Assembly (NCBI GenBank): GCA_911728435.2
Contig: OU452200.1
Location: 34,921,715-34,985,714, forward strand
DNA: 64,000 bases
Direction of reading: 5' to 3'
Origin: Apoderus coryli
Taxonomy: Eukaryota > Arthropoda > Insecta > Coleoptera > Attelabidae
Below, piece after piece: positions 1 to 11,520 of the stretch (its first letter is position 1; the number at the start of each line of letters is the position of its first letter). The notes below the pieces were generated by a model. The model did no database searches and had not been told where the DNA came from. It saw nothing but the letters and a program-made list of their open reading frames with translations. The translations under genes and the position numbers were made by a program.

Positions 1-267
1 AAGCAAAAATAAAGAGGAAATTTAAAAAAAAATTAAAAAATATGTTTATTCTTGTGGCATAAAAAATAGGGGGATAAAAAGTGTCATTAACCCCTATAGC
101 ATGCAACTGGTAATTTTTTTTAAAACATTGTGTATGTCAAAATATGATGGGTGCTTCAACTATGCTGTCTTGAATAGCTAATTTGTTAAATTAACGGAAT
201 TGAATGAATGAATTGAATTGAACAAAATATGTTTATTAGCATACCCAATTTCATAAACATGTTTCAG

Positions 268-2969
268 ATATGACGAGGCAGTAGTGGAAGCAATCATAAA
301 CAACAACAAAGTTAACTTCACTCTAATTGATACAGCTGGACAAGAAGAATATGATATATTAAGGAAATCTGCGTACGAAAAGGTATGTATTTCCAAATAT
401 AACTGCCACTATCGCCACTTGATAGTTGAAGTAATATACCTATAACTTTGGCTACACATTATTCAAACAAATGAGCGAAACGTTGGCTTCCTCTAGAAAT
501 TCTTCTACTGTCCTCGTCGGACGTTGGCAATCATCAACGCTATCTGAACCTTGTCCACAGCTCGATGCAACAATGTGGTAGTGCTCACTCCATACCATTG
601 TCTTAAGTTTTTTAGCCAGGATATTCTTCTTCTACCAGGGCCTTTTCTTTACTTTAAAGTAAACAGAACTACCAGCTGCTTGTCGAGGCGCTGAAGTACC
701 TCGGTGTTATGCCCCCTTTCTACCCAGGAGATTCTCAATAGCCTTCTGTACGTCGACATTTCAAAGGTCTCCAATTTTTTGCACATCGGCATCTGTCAAA
801 GTCCAAGCTTCTATTCCAACAGTATGCTGACCACGTAACAGCGAAGCACTCGGACGGGCAGAGGCAAGCTTAAATTTCTGCTGCAAAGTAACTTACGCAT
901 CCCCGGAAACGAAGCACGAGCTTGTTCTATTCTGGCACGAATCTCCTGCATGCCGTCCCACTTTTCATTTAGTGGACACCCAAGCTATTTAAAAGTTTCT
1001 ATTCGCTCAATCCGTTCACCGTTAAATGCCAGGTGTCCGTCCACGTTGTTTGTAGGAATTACAATTATATAATAAACCTACAAAGTTTAATAACAATGTC
1101 GAACAAAATGCCAGAAATTCATTGCTATTGCGAATTATTCATTTACTGCTAGGAAATGTAGAAGGAGGTAAATGGGGCGGTAGGTTTGTAAGAAACCTTC
1201 TATAATTTCTATGTCTGGATCATTATAGTTTGATGTTTTAAATAAATTTTGGCCAAAGCATAAAATTCTTAGGATCTAGAGTATTTTTGAGCACACTAAT
1301 TTCAATTCAGGCCTCTATTCTGCGAATTAAAGAAAGATTGTTTCGGGAAAAATAATAATGAGAAATGAACAAAATTTGCCATCTCTAGGGTGTTATCAAA
1401 GGTACTATCTAGTGACTGAAAAGGATTGTTTTGACCAGATTAGTGAGCATGTCGCAAGGCCTATATATAAAATGTCCTGACTCTTCCCTTGAAAAGTGTT
1501 AAAACAATAATTATGTTTCTTTTCCAGGCGAACATGTTCATCCTATGTTTTTGTGTAGCGGACAAGGTATCCTTTGACAACATAAAGGCAAGATGGGTTA
1601 GCGAAATCCAAGCATATAAACATATTCCTATAATCTTAGTAGGTAGAAAAGTTTGATATTGAATAACTTGTCTTTGATCTCATTCGTTTATCATTAATCT
1701 TAGATTTTTAAAATAACTTTACATTAAATTCTCACTTAACTGCAAATCAAAATTTTAAAAGGAAGGCGCGTTTATGACAGGTGAAAATTGCTCATAATTC
1801 GCAATGAAGGATAACGCCTAATATTGTCCGTTTAAGACCGGCAGCTGTGCAAATGGCCTTGTAAAATATTTAAACATTATATGCAATATCCTTTTTAGGA
1901 TACAATATTAACTTTGATCACCCTGTATTTCCTAAACCATCAATCATCATTATTTTACTCGTAGTATCTCCAGGTAACTGTTTTCCCATTGTTAATGAAC
2001 CACCTTGTATATTGCCAAACATCAAAGATGGATTTTCCCAATTATTTTTAAGAAGTCCTCTAGCTTGCTAATATTTGTTAAATTGTTATAATTATTGCTT
2101 AAACTCAGCAATATTCCTTTTAAAATAATTACTCCCCCTGTCCAATACTTCAACCCCATCAAAGTTGCGGTCCCTATCAAACTGGCGTCTCAGAATCCAA
2201 GTAAATTAAACCATGACTTCTTGACGGCCAATTTCAGTCTCCAAAAAGGGAGATGATGCAACATCGCATGCGGAGGTTACTCCATCCTTTTAGAACCACA
2301 ACTCATTTAATTCCGTTCTGGCTAATTCAAAAACATTCGGTTGACCGTCACGGTAGCACCTTCATCATTTTCAAAAAAACGGAACGGGAGTTCTTGAAAT
2401 AATTAATTTTCAGTTTGCAGTTTTGCCAAGATGGTGTTCGTAAAGTTGTGGCAGTTGGATCTTGTAATTGTGAAGGTGTAAATATATTGTCGAAACTCCT
2501 TGAAGAGTGTGTCTATGGAGTTTTTCAATTCCTGGCAACGATGTCAGACCGAACTGTTTGCTCTTTGTGCCGAACTCTTGGGCCATTGACTTGCAGGAGT
2601 TCTATTTTTTTTTAATGAAATCCTTAACACCTTAAATTTAGTGAAATCTCAAATTGTTAGTCAAATTTCTTGACAAATAATTTTATAGAATTTGATGGAG
2701 GAAAGACGCTTAGGTCAATTTGGTTATTATTATTTTATCGATCATCTTTTTTATTATTTATTTTAGGAACTAAACTTGACCTAAGAGAGTCAATACCACA
2801 AGCTCAATCAGTGACCAGAAGTCGGGGTTTGGCTCTCCAACGTCAAATTGGAGCTAAATTATATGTGGAGTGTTCATCGAAAACTGGAGAGGGAATGGAT
2901 GAAATATTAAACGGAGCCGTCAGTATATTGAACACACCTAGATCGCGGTCACGATGTATATTGCAATAA
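268..2969 (+). CDS. Rho-like small GTPase A (5' end outside window)
   Basis: Three exons are visible: 268-382, 1528-1642 and 2767-2969. They are bounded by AG acceptors and GT donors at 383 and 1643. The first 115-nt exon carries the switch II motif DTAGQEEYD with the catalytic Gln. The second encodes the central strand (ANMFILCF) up to ILVG. The third begins with the base-specificity motif TKLDL, has ECSSKTGEG as the G5 region, and ends in RSRSRCILQ, a basic tail plus CAAX box that predicts prenylation and membrane binding. The P-loop exon must lie left of position 1. The closest family by motif is Rho (Rac/Cdc42/RhoL), which switches actin and polarity pathways. The stretch from TKLD to ECSS is about eight residues shorter than in Rac-type proteins, so most of the Rho insert is missing. 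The residue before the DTAGQ aspartate is Ile, where Rac has Trp. Intron phases match gene B at 16-28 kb. Frames are open and splice sites normal, so it is probably functional. The exact orthologue is unknown. Confidence 0.85.
505..1045 (-). pseudogene. Non-LTR retrotransposon 3' relic in intron of GTPase A
   Basis: Read on the minus strand, this translates with stops and shifts to the C-terminal part of a LINE reverse transcriptase: RIEQARASF, a CYVVSILL segment, KKLETFEMSTYRRLLRISW, and the terminal SWLKNLRQWYG block ending in RRGQ and a stop at 505-507. It is 5'-truncated and decayed, and it lies antisense in the first visible intron of GTPase A. The same C-terminal architecture appears in the elements at 20.2-21.2 and 62.0-63.3 kb. 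Confidence 0.75.
2190..2400 (-). pseudogene. Possible Tc1/mariner-type transposase relic
   Basis: The minus strand reads ENDEGATVTVN followed by decayed sequence resembling the block after the first catalytic Asp of the DD41D transposase at 42.4 kb (NDAGNTVTVNGERY). The rest is unrecognisable. It lies in the last intron of GTPase A. Confidence 0.3.
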
Positions 2970-3066
2970 TATAAATTATTTATATATTTTTTAAGCATTA
3001 TTTATTCTAAAAGAGCTTTGTTTATATTATATTATCTATGTAACGGGTGGGCATTTAAAGTAATAT

Positions 3067-3072
3067 AATAAA
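3067..3072 (+). promoter_or_regulatory. Candidate poly(A) signal of GTPase A
   Basis: AATAAA lies about 100 bases after the TAA stop of GTPase A. It is a plausible 3' end signal, but the region is AT-rich and such hexamers are common by chance. Confidence 0.4.
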
Positions 3073-3653
3073 ATGCCCATCCTTAAACTGTTAAGTAATT
3101 AAAAAGAAAATTGAGATTGTTGTATAATTTATTGTGCCTGGTAACTTTTATTGCTTAGAAATATTCTAATACGGATTGTAAAGTCCCAAAATTATCGCAA
3201 GACTTGTGCTGGAGAATACAGTTTTTAATCTTTTGATTGTAAGTTTTTTATTGAATCATAAAGTACATATAGGATAGCGTTATTTATGGAATAACACATC
3301 GGGCAAATGGCCTCCACGGCTTTGCATACACATACGCACTCGTTTGTCGACATTTGCCATGACCATTCTGCATAAATGTGGCTGAATTTCGTTGATGCAG
3401 AGTTGAATCTCCTCCTTTAATGCAAGCGTTGTTGTGAGCTTGTCGACATAGATCTGTGATTTTAAATAACCCCATAAAAATAAATCGAATGGTGTTAAAT
3501 CAAACGATCTAGGGGGCCAATTCTGATCACCGAAAGGAGAGAGTACACGGCCTGGAAATGTCTCATGCAGTAATTGAAGTGGTTCACGGGCTGCATGGCA
3601 TGTGACACTGTCCTGTTGGTCATATCAATATCATCCAATTTCGGCAAAAAAAA

Positions 3654-4461
3654 ATGATCCATACGAGAATCAAGGAACATTTGTATTATTACAACCGTTA
3701 TAAGAATACCGATATTTGTAATACTCCATCTACTTTTGCAAACCATCTAATTGCGACAAATCACAACTTCGATGTTTCGAATAATTCAACGTTATTACAT
3801 AGGTGTAATAAGGGCTCCCGTTTAAATTATTTGGAAATTTTGGAGATCATGAAGGCTAAGTCAAATAATAGTGTCACTTGCTTAAATGACCAAACATCTT
3901 TCATTGAGTCCCCTATTATTAATTCACTCTTTAATTTGTAACGTTTTCATGTTTTTCTTTTGTTTTTGTTTTTTGCTCGCTTCATTTAAATTTAAATTTA
4001 CTATTTTTACGATTCTTACGCATTTCAATCCAGTTCAATTCAATTCTTTTTGAACATACTGTACTTACAGAAAAATGTTTAACGTTTTTCGTTTTTTTTC
4101 CTTTTGATATATTTGAATCTGGTCTTGGATGCATTAAAATTCTTATTTTATTTATTTACTCAACACAGGTCTTTGTTTGTTTTTCGTGTAATGATATTCA
4201 TGTTTGATATTTTTTCTGTACCTACATAGATGTTTTTGTAAGAATGGTAAGTTTTTTTGCCTTATGAACTTATGTATAGATTTGTTGCCCGTTGTACGTT
4301 TTATTTATTTATTTTATTTCTTTTCTCTTATGCGTTCGATTTTATCTTTATTGTAGGACTGATGATGGCTTTTTGAACCGAAACTGGTTTCCTTTGCATA
4401 ACTGAATTAAAAGTTGTTTGTGGAGTTGACTTTGAATGTTTTTGTTTGTTTTCTTTTATGT
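3654..4461 (+). mobile_element. Penelope-like element, 3' part with GIY-YIG domain
   Basis: An open frame at 3654-3941 reads RIKEHLYYY, then STFANHLIATNHNFD, then KGSRLNYLEILEIMKAK. This is the C-terminal pattern of the GIY-YIG endonuclease domain of Penelope-like retroelements. About 520 bases of untranslated sequence follow, ending in a hammerhead-like motif at 4355-4393. The element lies inside the opposite-strand DD41D transposase: the interrupted frame resumes on each side (RYRDMIIHVF at about 4466, LPKLDDIDM at about 3650) at a short run of A/T, so the insertion can be placed within a few bases. The 5' part, including the reverse transcriptase, is missing. Confidence 0.75.
4355..4393 (+). 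ncRNA. Hammerhead ribozyme motif in Penelope-like element
   Basis: CTGATGA at 4359-4365 is followed by a short stem II (GG/CC plus two A-T pairs with a bulge) and GAAAC at 4380-4384. TGGTT then closes a two-pair stem III and supplies a GUU cleavage triplet. Stem I is AGGA (4355-4358) with TCCT (4390-4393). Minimal hammerheads with very short stem III are known from Penelope-like elements. The weak stem II makes activity uncertain. Confidence 0.55.
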
Positions 4462-5242
4462 AAAAAAACATGTATTATCATGTCGCGATATCGAGCACTA
4501 GTAAGACTCACTGCTTGACCAGCCTCATTTAAAAACAGTATGGTCCAATTAGGCCTCCAGCCCATATCCACAACTAACAGTGACAAGTTGTGGATGCATC
4601 CGTTTTTCGAAAATCACATGTGGGTTCTCAGAACCCTCAAAGCGGCAGTTTTGGCGATTAACAAACATATCAAGGTCAAAATGTGCTTCGTCGCTTAGGA
4701 TGATTTTGCTCGAAAAATCAGCATCCATTTGTTGATGCTGAATAATCCATTCTGCAAACTATCTTCGTTGTGCATGGTCATTAGGCTTCAGTTGTTGTGT
4801 TAATTGAATTTTGTAAGCATGGAGACACAAATCTTTAGTGATACACTGTAGAGAGTTTTTTGCAATTCTTGTTCACGACGCCGAATTGAGGTCCCTGGAT
4901 TGTCACCGATACTCTCACGCAATGCTTCGATATTAACATTTGTACGGCTTGTTTTTGGACGACCAGTGTGTTTGGCGGAATTTTACAATTAATCTCTTCA
5001 CAGTTGACGAACACTATTCCGACCATATTTTGTATGAAATTTTGCGGCCTCAAGGCTTTCATTATTTTTGAAATATTATTCAACAATGAAGACACGTTGT
5101 TCTATCGTGTAACCTCCATTTTTACTAACCCTCAACTGTCAGCAGTCGATTTGGTTTGATTTTAGGGTTGCCAACACTTTACTGCATAAATGGCGGCAAA
5201 TTAAAATATTTCGTTAATTTTGAGACACCCATTATAATACTA

Positions 5243-6310
5243 CGAGGGATATACACTTTTGCATGCGTTTGAACCAATTGTCGAAGCACTTTTGCCGCTC
5301 TGATTGAGGTATCTCCAAAACATGCATTCTGAATGTAGCAAGCGCTTCTTCAGGTGTCGAAAAACGTTGACCTCACAGTTTGTTTTTTACGTACGGGAAT
5401 AAAAAGAAGTCATTCGGTGCCAAGTCAGGACTATACGGCGGATGACTCATCAAATCGATGTTTTGGGTGCTCAAAAATGCAGTTGTTTGAGCCGATGTGT
5501 GAGAGCTCGCATTGTCGTGGTGAAGAGTGATCCGTCTTCGGCGGTTGGTTTTCCTGATTTCTTGGAAGACAACTGGAAAACAAATGGTTGTGTACCACTC
5601 AGAATTGACTGTTTTGCGTTGTTCTAGTGGTACGGTTTTCCGGTCAAACAGGCGACCATTTGCTTGGAAGTGCTTTGTTGGATTTGGCTCATCTTGAAAC
5701 ACCCATACAGTCGACTGCTGTTTACTTACGGGCTCATACGCGTAAATCCACGATTCATCACCTGTCACGATGTCATAGACGTGTTTCGAAGCACCGCGAT
5801 CGTATTTTTTAAGCATTTCTTTCGACCAATCGACAGGAGGCTTTTTGGAGCGACTGACAAATTGTGTGGCATCCAACGCGAACAAATTTTTTTGACAGTC
5901 AAGTGTTTATGCAATATTGAATGTATGCTGGTCCCACTAATGCCTAAGGTTGTCTCAATCTCTTGATAGGTCACATGACGATTTTGCAATATCAGTTCGC
6001 GCACATCATCAATGGTTTTCGGAACAACAACTGATTTTGGAGGACCTTCACGAAATTCGTCTTGGAGTGAACTACGACCACGATTGAATTCACCATACCA
6101 TCGATAAACACTGGTCGTTGATGGAATTTTATCCCCAAAAATTGAATAAAGTTCATCCATGGACTGTTGCTGAGTTAATCCATGTCGAAAGTTGTAAAAA
6201 ATAATCGCACGAAAATGTTTACGATTTAATTCCATTTTTGGGCCGAGATGAATCTTAAATTACTGTACACAACACAAATAGCGCTCGTATGTCAAAACGT
6301 TCGTATTAAG
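5243..6310 (-). pseudogene. Mariner element, family 1 copy 1 (broken transposase)
   Basis: The minus strand starts at 6235 with MELNRKHFRAIIFYNF and encodes the mariner HTH pair (GLTQQQSMDELY, then TSVYRWYGEF). It shifts frame near 5850 into GDESWIYAYEP, HHDNASSHTS and YSPDLAPNDFFLF, so all three catalytic Asp residues of DD34D are present but in two frames. The 3' end is internally deleted: CGAGGG of the terminal repeat at 5243, after a TA, joins directly to late coding sequence. The upstream side stops near 6310, before the terminal repeat seen in the sister copy at 60.9 kb. It lies immediately beside the DD41D relic. Confidence 0.9.
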
Positions 6311-7232
6311 TAGATATATTGAAATCATATTAGTAAACAAACGTTATTATCATTAAGTCGAGAGGGAGTAGCCAAAATCCCACCTCTGAATGGAAACGTG
6401 CAACTCTATTCTAGTGAAGACAACTATGTAAACAAATTAGAGACTATATTTGTATTTTTATCGATCACTAACAAATTTCCACAGTAAAATTCCGGCTTAA
6501 ATTTGAACGTGCCTCATATTCCTTGCATTATCCCATCATATGATGTTACGCCGCATGCCTTGCTCTAATATAACATCTATTTTTAAAGCAGAAAATGGTT
6601 GTCCATGTGTACCCAACAATTTCACACAAATTGTAACGACAAGAAATTTTTAATAACCAGTGTAAACTTGGTTCAAAACTATTTCCAACTCAGTATTATC
6701 TTAATGTATCGTATAATAAATCAACCAGGCAGACACTGCCGCTGTAGAGAGCGACCTGTGATAATATCAAATACGCCCACGTTTTACATTTATAACGACA
6801 AAGCTTTTATATCAAAATCGGCAATTAATTAACCAACCCTTGATAAATTTTATTACATGCCTTTTCTCGTTTATATCCCGATTCATAATTTATACAATCC
6901 ATATCATCAGTGAAGATAGATGGATGGTAGGAATTGAAAATGGTGTTGCAAATTAATTTGTTATATAGTTGAATAATAATTAATGTATTATTAGGTACGA
7001 TAAATATTTTTATATTTTGAGTTCTTATTTTTTTTTTATTTATTAATTTAATGGGCAACCCCATTTATATTAACAACAAATCAATTAATAAATGTTAAAT
7101 GACAGAAAATTTCACATTACAACATTTCAAATAAAAACATAACATATTCCATTCAATACAATAATTAAACTAACGCTTAAACTTGGTGAATAATATGTAT
7201 AGTTGTTTCTTCTTGTAGGTAAAAAGAAAGTA
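6311..7232. other. AT-rich spacer without recognisable gene
   Basis: I see no convincing coding sequence, splice pattern or repeat end here. Short open frames exist on both strands but have no protein pattern. Poly-T and poly-A runs occur at about 7025 and 7060. Confidence 0.5.
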
Positions 7233-7412
7233 TCAGTGGCGCAAATTACGCGCTGGAACATTAAATGAGATCCTTTGCAAAATTGCACCACATTCAAAAG
7301 TACCAATAAAACATAAATCTTTTAACACTCCAAGGCGAGAGTATCCAAATTTAACATAATAATATGCTAATATTCTACGAGATTTCAAAGATGTAAACTG
7401 GAATCTGTTTAA

Positions 7413-9106
7413 CCCTTCCATAGTGGCGTGGGCTACAATTGTAGCCCAGTGTAAATTGAAGCGAGATTATTAAACGGTGGGAGACGCTACGTTCGCACGC
7501 CTTTTAGTACCTGTCGTTTAAACTTGAATCTAACCTCTGGAATACTTTGGCGATATTTTAAGGAATTTGGGCGCGGTAAATATAATACGGTCTTTCCGGT
7601 TGCACTCCATTTTGCTGTGAGAAAGCTAAAAAGTTGGATCCTTGATCGCTCACTATTCCCCGCACATTAAACCTAATTAAATTATTTTTTTTATTGTTTA
7701 AAATATAATATCTTTCAAATATTCAACAATTGTGGTTAAAAAAAATGCTAGAAAAAGTTTCTTGTAAGTGTTGATATAGTCTAGATCCAAGAAAATATAC
7801 ACTTAGGGCAAATTTCTTGAACTCACTTGTATATCTTCGACCTTTCAATGATTTCTTGGATAAATTATACTGCATAATAACAAAATTAGCCAAGCCGTCC
7901 TTAAAATTAGTTTTAACAAACTTAATAAAATCTTCTTTATCGAATGGTTTGTTCGAAAGTTCCGGTAATTCTATCAAACTTTCTTTTAAGGTTCTTCACC
8001 TCCATTCTCAAGGCTTTTTTCTTGGAGATTGCTCAGATATTCCTGGAGATATTTGCAGTTGTTCTGTAATTTAGAATTTCATCTAATACCTACATGAAGT
8101 TAGTTAGTTGGTATGGCTTCCCTTTTGTGCTTGCTGTTGCCAAAACCAGCAAACATTTTCTCCTCAAAATGTTCACTACAAACTTTGCGGTTAAACACTT
8201 TTTTCGGTTTGTTCGATATCAAGTCTAACCTGCCAATGTTTTCCACCCATTGAAGTTGCCTTGAAAATTATTTAAAAAATATAGCTAAAACATTCAACAT
8301 TTTGTGTAGGTACATTACATACCTTATTGGATCACTCGGAATTCTGAAATATCTTATTAACTTTTCAGTTTTGTAGCTGTTGTTACTACAATAATTTGGC
8401 ATTGTCTTTCACCATACCAAAGATTTATGTAAGTACACAATTATTAATCTATGCTTTCACTAACATTAAATAAACACTATTACACTATTGTTCTTAAAAC
8501 TAGAATTCAATAAATCTTATAACCAAATAACTAATAAAAATGGAAAACGTTAGAAAATGGTATAAACGAATGTAAACAATCATTAATATTCGTCCATATC
8601 GGAATTTTACCCAATTCGACAGCTTGCGCACAAAAGCGCGCGAACGAACACAAAATCCCATCGAAATCGTCAAGATAAACTTCTGGTTAGCGTAGCTTTC
8701 TTATTCTATGATCTAACAGTCGGTAAACCCCCACTCGCTATAAAGCACGGCTGTTCGAGATATTTGAAAATTAATCTCACTGGGCTACGAGTGTAGCCCA
8801 CGCGACCAACGTCGTAACAGTTTTTATAAAAGCATTTTGTTAGTGTTTCCTTAATTTTTTCGTTTTAAAAAAATCTTTAATGTACGTATGCGATGAAATA
8901 ACAATTTTTTAATATTTTGTTTTCTAAAGCCCATAGATCAATATTTCTTTTTATATTCTTGTATTCCCTGTATTAATATAACATATTTTAACAAAAGGTT
9001 GTATTATTTTCATTTTGAAAAGTAAGATTAATCAAAATTCAAATGGGCTACAATTGTAGCCCGCGTGACCAACCTAGTAACAAAACACCACGCGCCCAAC
9101 GAAGGG
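7413..9106. mobile_element. TTAA-flanked (piggyBac-like ended) element, 1694 bp
   Basis: TTAA flanks both sides (7409-7412 and 9107-9110). The ends read CCCTTCCATAGTGGCG inward from the left and CCCTTCGTTGGGCGCG inward from the right. Deleting the element plus one TTAA restores the LINE codons for Leu-Leu-Asn-Arg-Phe, which proves the boundaries. A perfect 18-bp palindrome, GGGCTACAATTGTAGCCC, sits near each end (7430-7447, 9045-9062), with a variant at 8782-8799 followed by a repeated CGCGACCAAC. TTAA duplication and CCC ends are the hallmark of the piggyBac superfamily. No piggyBac transposase is visible. The cargo is a THAP-type relic. Confidence 0.85.
7723..8402 (-). pseudogene. THAP-domain, P-element/THAP9-like coding relic
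   Basis: On the minus strand an ATG at 8402 opens MPNYCSNNSYK. A small intron (donor GTATGT, acceptor TTTTCAAG at about 8263) leads to RQLQWVENIGR, KVFNRKVCSEHFEEKMF and REAIPTN. This is the THAP zinc-finger pattern: the C-x2-H pair and the AVPT-like box are present, but the second N-terminal Cys is missing. After stops, 7977-7723 gives IELPELSNKPFDKEDFIKF, then RRYTSEFKKFALSVYFLGSR. That resembles the start of the P-element/THAP9 transposase region after the coiled coil. The catalytic core is absent. It lies wholly inside the TTAA-flanked element. Confidence 0.6.
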
Positions 9107-9839
9107 TTAAGAGAAACGTGTGATCAATGCCACGTTCAGAAAAATATCCATCTACCCTAAATGCCAAATGCTTTATAACTTTGCGTTGAACATTCTCCTG
9201 TTTATTAGTATGAACTTGATATATTGGAGCCCAAATGACTGAGGCATACTCCAACTTAGATCTGACAAGTGCGTGATACAATGTAATAAGGCAATCTGGA
9301 TCTTTAAAACCAGTGGTACTTCTGAAAATAAATCCAAGTTTACGAAGAGCAGTCTGGGTTATGTTGTGTATATTTTGACTAAATGTCAACATACAATCAT
9401 CAGTCACAACAGGGTCTTTTTTAATTGAGCACCTCCGAAGATTATAGCCGTTTATGGTATAATCACACACAGTGGGTTCACGGCGTTTAGTAATACTCAT
9501 GATTTCACAATTGCTGGAATTTAAAGGCAGTTTATTGTGACAGCACCACCCATCCAATATCACTAAATCCGCCTGGAGTCACAAACAGTCGTTATAGGTG
9601 TTTATGGAGAACACCTTTAAGTCATTCGCAAAAAGTAAACAAGAATTCGAGATATTATCTGTTATATCATTGATGTATAAGGGAAACAACAACGGTGCGA
9701 GATTACTACCACTAGTCACAGCCACCTCAATCGACTTAAATCCATTATATTCTACGAACTGTCTACGACCAGTTAAGTAAGAATCAAAAAATAATATCAG
9801 ATCATCGGTGAAACCGAACTCGTTAAGCTTACGTTTCAT

Positions 9840-11409
9840 TGTAACAATTTTGAATTAGCGGGTATTATTCATATTCAGAAAGAATACTAATTTTATAGCT
9901 CAGTCCAGAATGAATCCCAATATGCTATTCAAATTCTTACGGGTTCGAATCAAGCTCTACGACCGGTTTCAATTAAAGAAGAACAAACAAAGAATATCAA
10001 CTTTATTAATCTGTATTAAAGTAATGTAAAATTACTCACCTTTTATAATTCTGGATCTCTGCCGGTCACCCACTTTGTATTTAAAGGGAAAACAATAATT
10101 AAAAGACCCTTTTGTCAATAACATAACTAAACTTTATTAGAAAATAAAAGGCAAAAGTTTTGGGCTCAAAACAACTAATTTAATAATTAAAATTAATAAG
10201 AAAATGAATAACAACAAAGAAATAAATATGTATAAATAAAAAAAGAATAAAACAATTAAACGACGATTAAAATTTAGAAGAAAATCTTAGTCATTACTTG
10301 TATAACTTAAAAATAGGAAAAGTAATATAATTACGATTTATATTAATTCCTATACGAAAGTTTAAATTATCATTGAATACTGAATATAATTCAATTACTA
10401 AAATAAACAACTTTAATCTTTATAAAAATTGATTCGAAACAAAAATGCCTTCAATTAAAAGAATTAACAAAAACTTACGGAACTTTAACTTTAGAAAAAT
10501 TCACTATTTCAGAATGAGAAAGAAATGGACTTAGTCTTTATACAGATATACTTTAAACAAAAAAAAACTAGAAAATAATTCTTAACTGGAAAAATCTCCA
10601 AAAACAAATTAAAATATTTAATTTAACTTTATACAATTAGAAATCACATCTAGACTCAATCAAGGCTAAAACAAATCTAATTTGAAAGTCCAATTGCCTT
10701 TCCAAAATTGCCTCATAAAAATGACATAGTAGGTAGAATGGAAATAGCTAATAATAAAAAAGGCCATTTTTACAATATACCCCTATAATGATACATCTAC
10801 AGGGTGAAAATTCAGAAATAAGATACATTTTTATGTCGTCTGTAATAAGGGTTGTTAATGGTTAAGATGTCCTATGTTGGAGATTTTTCGTTGTAAAGTT
10901 AGGAACAATACGATTATATAATGACTTCTTAATCTCCGCAAAAGCTAACTGGAAAAAAACCCATGTTCATATTTTCGGCGCCCTTAAATTTATTCTTTGT
11001 TTTGGGAAACCTTGTTAACTCCCCAACTACTAGCTTCTGTATAAATATAATAAAAAAAGTCAGACATTTAATTTACATGAAGGTGTTTTGAGAATCTTGA
11101 ATGACCACTCTATATTTACAACATCTGGTTATCTTTTCTAATATATGCTTTTACCTTTGGACTAACTGATAAACAAACTCAATATTCTCGATTAGAAAAA
11201 GGTCATTCTTTTAGGAACATTTGTTAAAAGCCCAAGATAATAAATGTATTACTTGCAGATGTTGTATAATGTTTATGAAAATATTATACTTCTAGACATG
11301 TTAGGTATAAAACTATAAAAGTAAGAGAAAATATCTAAAATTATCCAAATATATATACAGGGTAGCACAAAAGTAAATTCTATTGCTCGTGTGTCTTTGT
11401 TTTGTTACA
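9840..11409 (-). mobile_element. Solo LTR, Ty3/gypsy type, 1570 bp
   Basis: On the minus strand this begins TGTAACAAAACAAAGACAC at 11409 and ends TTGTTACA at 9840. It interrupts the LINE frame between Gly and Met-Lys-Arg. Its flanks ATCA and ATGA are an imperfect 4-bp target duplication; the frame works with a single ATGA. The same 3' end recurs at 37.4 and 37.8 kb, where it is followed by a primer-binding site. The same 5' end recurs at 39.7 and 53.5 kb. No internal coding region remains, as expected after LTR-LTR recombination. Confidence 0.75.
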
Positions 11410-11520
11410 TGATTATTCCGTGGTTTAGCCGATCGAAAGCCTTCGAAAAGTCGGTAAAGACAACTGAAGACCCTCACCCAGAGCTGGATGTCAAAGTAAT
11501 AATAGCCACCGTTTAACAAA

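Larger units (their letters stand above)
3284..5226 (-). pseudogene. DD41D-type mariner transposase relic, split by a Penelope-like insertion
   Basis: The minus strand encodes a decayed transposase in two blocks. Block 4466-5140 carries the HTH/linker (EALRESIGDNPGTSIRRREQ) and the first catalytic Asp in KIILSDEAHFDL. Block 3284-3650 carries the second Asp in QQDSVTCHA and the third in PFDLFLWGYLK, then the family C-terminus GGHLPDVLFHK and a stop. Second and third Asp are separated by 41 residues, which places it in the DD41D group. Frameshifts and stops are frequent. The 5' end at about 5226 reads GGGTGTCTCAAAATTAACG on the minus strand and is probably the terminal repeat. A matching right end was not found, so the copy is 3'-truncated. 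The protein is recognisably different from the intact DD41D at 42.4 kb. Confidence 0.8.
7233..11520 (-). pseudogene. Jockey-like LINE reverse transcriptase, split by two insertions
   Basis: Three minus-strand blocks join into one reverse transcriptase. 11411-11520 reads VFTDFSKAFDRLNHG. 9107-9839 continues KRKLNEFGFTDDLILFF with SYLTGRRQFVEYNG, GSNLAPLLFPLYIND and FANDLK in place of the FADDLK box, then the C-terminal QENVQRKVIKHLAF. 7233-7412 ends with LNRFQFTSLKSRRILAYYY and FNVPARNLRH. The catalytic FADD has become FAND, and stops are present, so the element is dead. The interruptions are a TTAA-flanked transposon (7413-9106) and a solo LTR (9840-11409). Both restore a sensible reading frame when removed. 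The 3' end is near 7200 and the 5' end near 11520. Clade assignment is by motif only. Confidence 0.85.

Noticed and set aside
3495..3746. Minus-strand 83-codon frame as a gene
   Set aside because: It is an out-of-frame reading across the junction of the DD41D relic and the Penelope insertion.
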